A stretch of DNA of 64,000 bases. Source: Triglochin maritima (taxonomy: Eukaryota > Streptophyta > Magnoliopsida > Alismatales > Juncaginaceae). Under the pieces are notes generated by a model. That model was not told the origin of the DNA, did no database searches, and was given only the letters and a program-made list of their open reading frames with translations. Shown here one piece after another: positions 59,137 to 64,000 of this stretch (positions within the stretch are counted from its first letter, which is position 1; each line of letters opens with the position of its first letter). The stretch spans positions 11,834,743 to 11,898,742 of the forward strand of contig OY821772.1 of NCBI GenBank assembly GCA_963682175.1, read 5' to 3'. The position numbers were made by a program, and so were the translations under genes.

Positions 59137-59199
59137 AAAAAAAATTCTTCCTAAATTTCGAAATTTTAATTTATTTTTTATTATATTAAAAAATTACGG

Positions 59200-60190
59200 G
59201 AAAATACTTCTTTTATTTCAATTTGATTTAGCAATAAATTGATATGAAGTAAAACCATCCATCAAAGATGTTAAGTCTTGAAATAACCAATTTTAGAAAT
59301 TAAACCTCAATGATATGGATTTTCCGACCTCACATGTAGTTATTTGAAAGAAAAGATGTAATCTAGAATAATGCCCAACGTAAATATTTTTTACTTAAAT
59401 TTCTCCAATTTCAATGGGGGAGAACCGAGAACAAGTGGGCATGAGTCCCATTACTATGTATTGGGATATGATGGGGACAATAGCGAGACATCTCTTTCAC
59501 TTTTAAGTTGAGGTCCCCTATTAGTCAAACTTTGCTTTGAACAAACAACTCATGCCAATCCATATGACTCCTGCCAAGGGAACATTCCATCTTATTCAAA
59601 GAAAAAGAGAGGACGTATTTAGCTGTTTAGTCCAGTTCGAAATTAAATTTCATAATTTAGAGATTAGTACAATTTGATTGTTTGAGTTAGTTTTGTAGAA
59701 TTTACATTTGTACACTCCATTTAGGTCATAATTCAGCATTTCCTTTCGATTTTAGCAAATATTTGTTGGCGAGATTTTTCCTGACGAGATTAATGAGGCG
59801 AAACTATATTTTCTCTATCATACAAGAATCACACAAGAGAAAAGAAAAAAAGTTATTTTATTTAACTCAATTTTCTCATACAATTTTTTCCTCTTGTACT
59901 TTTCGATCCACATGACATGCATATTATTTACCGCACAAAACATACCATATCAATTCCTTAATTGGAGGAATAATATTCCTCATTTCTATCTAAGAAAGAA
60001 AGAAACACATTCATATTTTTTTTCTCCTTCGTGTATTTCCAAAAACATCTCAAAGATTATTTCCTTTTACATACCCTTTATTTAAAACATAAAACCATAA
60101 TATCAGAGACATCTACGACTTGGACATCATAATGAAAAATACACCATGAAATTATACTAGTTTGTAAATATCCTTCACCGATGGACATAT
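59200..60190. other. AT-rich intergenic DNA
   Basis: No feature recognised. Confidence 0.4.
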
Positions 60191-60193
60191 TTA

Positions 60194-61312
60194 GAGCATG
60201 CACAGTCCTGACCTGGGTCATCCACCTTTTCCCTCTTCTTTTTCTCCCTACCAAATCAGTATGACTTAACCTCATATTTCTCATTCACTATTCACCCCTT
60301 AACCATGACCTATGCTATCTCAATCTCTTTCCTCAACATCATTAATTTTTTTCTCAACTTTTATTATATTCCAAAATCATTTATATTTACCTAAAACATT
60401 AATAATCTATTTATTTCCAATTTGCAATTACTTTATTTATTTAACCATCAATGATTACCAAATAATAAATAACATTAATATTAAGAAACCAAATATTACA
60501 TTATTTTTTTAGCAAATGTATGCTTACATGAAAGGAGACGACAAACCAAATACAAGGCATAAACCAAATAGTACACGACGTGGTTGACAACGACGCACAC
60601 TTCCAGTCTCTTCAGGTCTCGGTCTCGGTAAAACATGATGAAATTGCACTTCGCCCAGAGAAGATAACGTTAGAAAGGGAGAAAGAAGAAACTCATCGGG
60701 CTTCTATGAAGTACGACCTTTATATTTCACTTCTGAAGGCCAAAGAACTCGACATCCTGACCCGAAGGATGAAATTAATCTGGAAAAGATCAGTGTCGAA
60801 ATCCTTAAGTAGAACTCCGTCGATTTTTCCCAGTTTATGACCTATCTTCCTTATTTCAGTTTGTTTTCAATTTATGACCTATCTTCCCTATTTTCAATTT
60901 TAATTTCACTTTAAGACTCATGTTCTTTTTTTTATCAGTTTAGATATCAGTTGTTATTTCAGTTTAGTTGTTTTTTACTTTAAATTTAGTAAAATATTCA
61001 TTATTTCAAAGAAATTGATGTATTTCAGTATAATTTCCCGTTTATTTATAACTAACCCCAATTGTTTATCAAAATCCTAATTATTAAATTAAATAACTAA
61101 ACTAAAACTACTTAATTCCTAATTATTTATCAAAATATAAACCTCTAATTAGTAAATCAAATAACAAAAAATCCAAAACAAAAAAATCCAAAAAATAAAA
61201 TAAAAATCCGGGACGAACCGAGTTGTGCCAAGTGGCACAACCCGGTCGACGACCGGGTCGTTTGGGGTCGTCCCCGGTCGTGGGGTGGGGGACGACCCCG
61301 TTAAACATGCTC
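60194..61312 (+). mobile_element. PIF/Harbinger-type non-autonomous element
   Basis: Ends GAGCATGCACAGTCC and CATGCTC are inverted, flanked by TTA at 60191-60193 and 61313-61315, the 3-bp TSD of PIF/Harbinger. Near the right end is a GC-rich palindromic stretch (CGGTCGACGACCGGG, 61241). Inside, one ORF (60580-60840) resembles a protein end of the Harbinger accessory (Myb/NAM-associated) type. Confidence 0.6.
60580..60840 (+). pseudogene. Harbinger accessory protein-like C-terminal fragment
   Basis: The translation contains VSVKHDEIALRPEKITLERE and KEETHRASMKYDLY. This charged helical segment is similar in style to the C-terminus of Myb/SANT-like or NAM-associated proteins encoded by plant Harbinger elements. 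No N-terminal domain is visible and the match is by style only. It lies inside the element at 60194-61312. Confidence 0.35.
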
Positions 61313-61315
61313 TTA

Positions 61316-62057
61316 TGTTCCTACACTCTGATAATGTTAAATCATATTTTGCTGCATCTTAATATCCTTACGCCTACAATTTTACATAAATAGTAACTTT
61401 TAATCTACCATTACAAAATCATTAAGTTTTTTATTTATAAAATAAAATCGCGAAACACTCAGATTAACAACGATAAACCCAAAGTTGAGGGCATAAGCCG
61501 CGATACCACAATTTCAGAGGTATACCTATAAAAATTTCAAAAATATTATTCAAATGTACATATACGAATTAATTATTGATGGTTTTGAGTTGGGTGGTGA
61601 ACTGGTGGGTGCGGTGCATTTGATCAAAAGAAGAAACCATGCAAGGAAAGAAAGGGCAATCGGATGTTTGTGTTGTAAAAATATTATACCATGTATTGAA
61701 AATTGGATTTGCTCCATCTTTATTTTGTACTCCGTGGAGTCTAACGTAAATTTAAGTGTTGGGGTGTCAATTTTGCAAAATATTTAATACAAAAACAAAA
61801 TAAATTTTAACCTCGACTTTTTATTTGGAGAAGTTTCATGAGTCCACATCTGATCCTCTTAATTTAACTTAAACATTTTTAAAAAGCAAGACATGATGCC
61901 TCTTTTACATATTTATTCAAATTCTAATTCTTGAGCAAATAATTGTTAATTGTTGCTAACGTTTTTTGCATTAGAACAATTGAATCAACATTTGTTTTGC
62001 GTTTTTTGTGGACAAACAAAATTGTGGACTTGTTATATTTGAATAATTCATGGTTAT
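61316..62057. other. AT-rich intergenic DNA
   Basis: No feature recognised. Confidence 0.4.
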
Positions 62058-62469
62058 TGTAACGTTCCGAAACAGCGGAAGAAAATTTTCAAAATAAAAC
62101 ATACAACATACGAACGTCAACGGTCAACAAGGACACGTTAATGGAAGTCAACTGAATACATATATATAAAATATCTCCACGTGGAAGTCATAATACAAAG
62201 TGTCAAAAGAGTGATTACACGTCTACTACATAACTACTGTAATCACTATCTCTACAAAAAAGATACGAAGACAGGACCCGATCCCAGAGGTACTCTCCTC
62301 GGTCACCACCAACCAACGACTGCCTGCTCCCTGAAAATGAAACATAAAATCTGCCTGAGTTCCCGCAAGGAACCCCGTATGCCAACATCTCCTAACATAT
62401 ACAAAAATACAGACGAAAATGCCAAAGATGCTCATGCAATGCAAATCCGCCTAGGGCCCACTGACTGCC

Positions 62470-62660
62470 TCCGCTCTCCAACACAAGGAAAGTGCATCCC
62501 CTCCCTACACAAGGAAGAAGGCGTCTCTCGGCCGCACAGGCACAAGTGATCTCGTTCTCCGACACACGGAAAGTGCAACCCCTCCCTACACAAGGAAGAA
62601 GGCATCTACCACCCGCACAGGCATGGAAGGCATCCCTCTGCCGCACAGGCTCAAGGGGTC
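62470..62660. repeat. Tandem repeat, ~82-bp period, about 2.3 units
   Basis: The unit contains ACACAAGGAAAGTGCA, CCCTCCCTACACAAGGAAG and CCGCACAGGC. It starts near 62475 and 62557, with a partial third. It lies inside the predicted R2 copy B intron, where copy A carries its nine-unit array. Confidence 0.75.
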
Positions 62661-62819
62661 CAACTGAAATACGCTCTCGTCGTAGGTGAAATCCGTAGCT
62701 CCGAGGTCCGGTGATCGACCGTGGGCTCGGCATCCGGTAGTCGCCTATGCTCGACGTCTCGCGTGTGGATACATCCACCAAAGAATATAATTCGACCCAC
62801 CAGTCGAACAAGGTCAAAT

Positions 62820-63345
62820 CTAGCAGTCGACCGTTTGGAAGGTCTACGCTATACATTTTATATACATATATATCCTGTCGGTCGAACCAGGGTCCGTTCA
62901 ACCGATAAGGAAAACTGCATGAATCCTGCCCCCTATATTCGGTCGACCGGATCAGCAGACACTTCACTACAGGAAAACTGCACGCGGTCGGTTGACCAGA
63001 TCCAGAGCGGTCGACCGTTTAAATGGTCAACGCTCTTGACCGACTTTGTGCAGTTCGGTCGACCGAGACACACACTCTGTCGGCCGAAGGTCTGTTTAAA
63101 CTATCTACAGGGATTCGGTCAACCGAAACAATACCGGTCGACCGACTAATGTAACCCTTAGATTCCCGCTAAAATTTGGCATAAACGGTCGACCGTCACA
63201 CAGACGTCGTTCGACCATTTTCGGGCAGTAAGTTAATATTCATTGATATCGGTCGACCGAACCTCACACGGTCAACCGAACAAAACATAATCGCCACTGA
63301 ACAAGCATCCTTTAGACGATGTTCGGTCGACCGAGACACACAACG
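62820..63345. repeat. CGGTCGACCG palindrome cluster (R2 copy B)
   Basis: Exact CGGTCGACCG at 62940, 63008, 63056, 63135, 63186, 63250 and 63324 by my count, with one-mismatch forms between them. Same motif as at 12668-13345 and in the R1 LTRs. Confidence 0.85.
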
Positions 63346-63965
63346 GTCGACTGAACCAGTCGTCTTCAACCTTGGTTCAGTGGGTTTTTCGCCGGGGAAA
63401 CGGCACCAACGCCGCCCCCTACACTCCCACACCACTTGGGGAGTTATTATGAAGACTTGGCATACCTTTCACCGTGAAGAAGACGTGTGCGGCGAGCTCC
63501 TCCTCCTTCGGCGTCACTTCTAGCCTCGACTCCCTCTTTCCTCCGTTCTCGTCGCTTCTCCTTCGCTTGCACCTCCACCACGTCGCCGGGGCTCTCCTCC
63601 TTCCTCCTCTGGTCGCCGGGATGCAAGAAGAATGGGTGAGTTTGGGTGGAAAACGGAATGGAAACCAAAAGAGAGAGAGATGAGTTTCTTCTTATAACCA
63701 CACACACACACATGCAGCTACAGTGCCGGCCTCACCCTAAACCCTAAAGCCCATCCTTCTCTCCCCTCTTCCCCATGCATGCACACCACAACCCATGCCT
63801 CCCTAAATTCGTGGGTTTAGTCCCTAAACAAGGATTAGGTCTTAACAGTTTTAGGCTTATAGCTAGGAAAAAAATTTCAAAACTTCTCGTAACCCAGTAA
63901 ATAAATGGAAAAAAAATTCTTGATGTGAAAACCAAAGACAAGATTTGTTGTCATGCAAAGACTAA

Positions 63966-64000
63966 GAGCATCCTTAACCTTGCCCGAAATTTGTCAGGCA
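63966..64000 (+). mobile_element. Start of a Harbinger-type MITE, cut by window edge
   Basis: TAA followed by GAGCATCCTTAACCTTGCCC, a typical GAGCATC terminus next to a TWA target. Only 35 bp are in the window. Confidence 0.35.

Larger units (their letters stand above)
62058..63900 (-). mobile_element. Family R2 element, copy B
   Basis: Minus-strand order mirrors copy A: a GGACTAAACC/CCTAATCCTTGTTTAG region near 63830; (GT)n and (CT)n tracts (63665-63715); a GC-rich leader; a donor GTGAAAG|GTATGCC (63466/63465); an intron with a palindrome cluster (62820-63345) and ~82-bp tandem repeats (62470-62660); an acceptor TTCATTTTCAG (62331); an exon with GGTGGTGACCGAGGAGAG; and termination at TGTAACG (complement, 62058). 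The left boundary near 63900 is approximate. No coding domain is attached. Confidence 0.55.

Noticed and set aside
62181..63149. ORFs of 122-191 codons
   Set aside because: Same compositional effect in R2 copy B (palindrome cluster and 82-bp repeats). No domain recognised.

Overview
The window is nuclear DNA of a flowering plant, probably a eudicot. It is AT-rich, its two credible host genes have GT-AG introns, and most of the rest is nested and decayed plant transposons. No bacterial-type operons, rRNA or tRNA genes were recognised. All gene models, repeat boundaries and target-site duplications (TSDs) were read by eye from the sequence.

Host genes. (1) A three-exon minus-strand gene (coding 17270-18616) encodes a 200-residue four-helix membrane protein of the DUF1218 family. 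It has a TATA box near 20265 and a 1.5 kb intron in the 5' leader. (2) An eleven-exon plus-strand gene (25934-32666) encodes a 299-residue coiled-coil protein ending in a CxCGxEY segment. Its leader carries a telo-box.

Transposon landscape. 1037-6292 is a Ty1/copia relic on the minus strand with two recognisable LTRs. 7557-11001 is a nested block: a CACTA-like element, a truncated LTR element of family R1, and a captured exon of a class I glutamine amidotransferase (gamma-glutamyl peptidase type). About 11940-14312, 24676-25314 and 62058-63900 are three members of a second family, R2. R2 has TGTAACG-type termini, an apparent spliced leader and an intron packed with short repeats. 33941-43789 is a LINE with an 11-bp TSD; it is invaded by two R1 copia copies in opposite orientation, fused to each other, and the middle of the LINE is missing. 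44105-45325 is a foldback element. Four members of one Mutator-like family (M1) lie at about 20353-21059, 45470-46310, 50858-52086 and 53507-57756. The largest carries two convergent decayed genes, one FAR1-like/OTU protease and one plant mobile domain (PMD/MAIN-like), and has an 11-bp TSD. A PIF/Harbinger-type element fills 60194-61312, and several hAT-like and other MITEs are scattered through the window.

Most unusual signals: clusters of the palindrome CGGTCGACCG shared by two LTR-like families (R1 and R2); a nine-unit array of constant cores with variable spacers; a hairpin-forming M1 copy built from exon 1 of the M1 gene and lying directly upstream of the DUF1218 promoter, reminiscent of the maize Mu killer arrangement; GC-rich palindromic arrays inside M1; and the double-insertion and deletion scar in the LINE.
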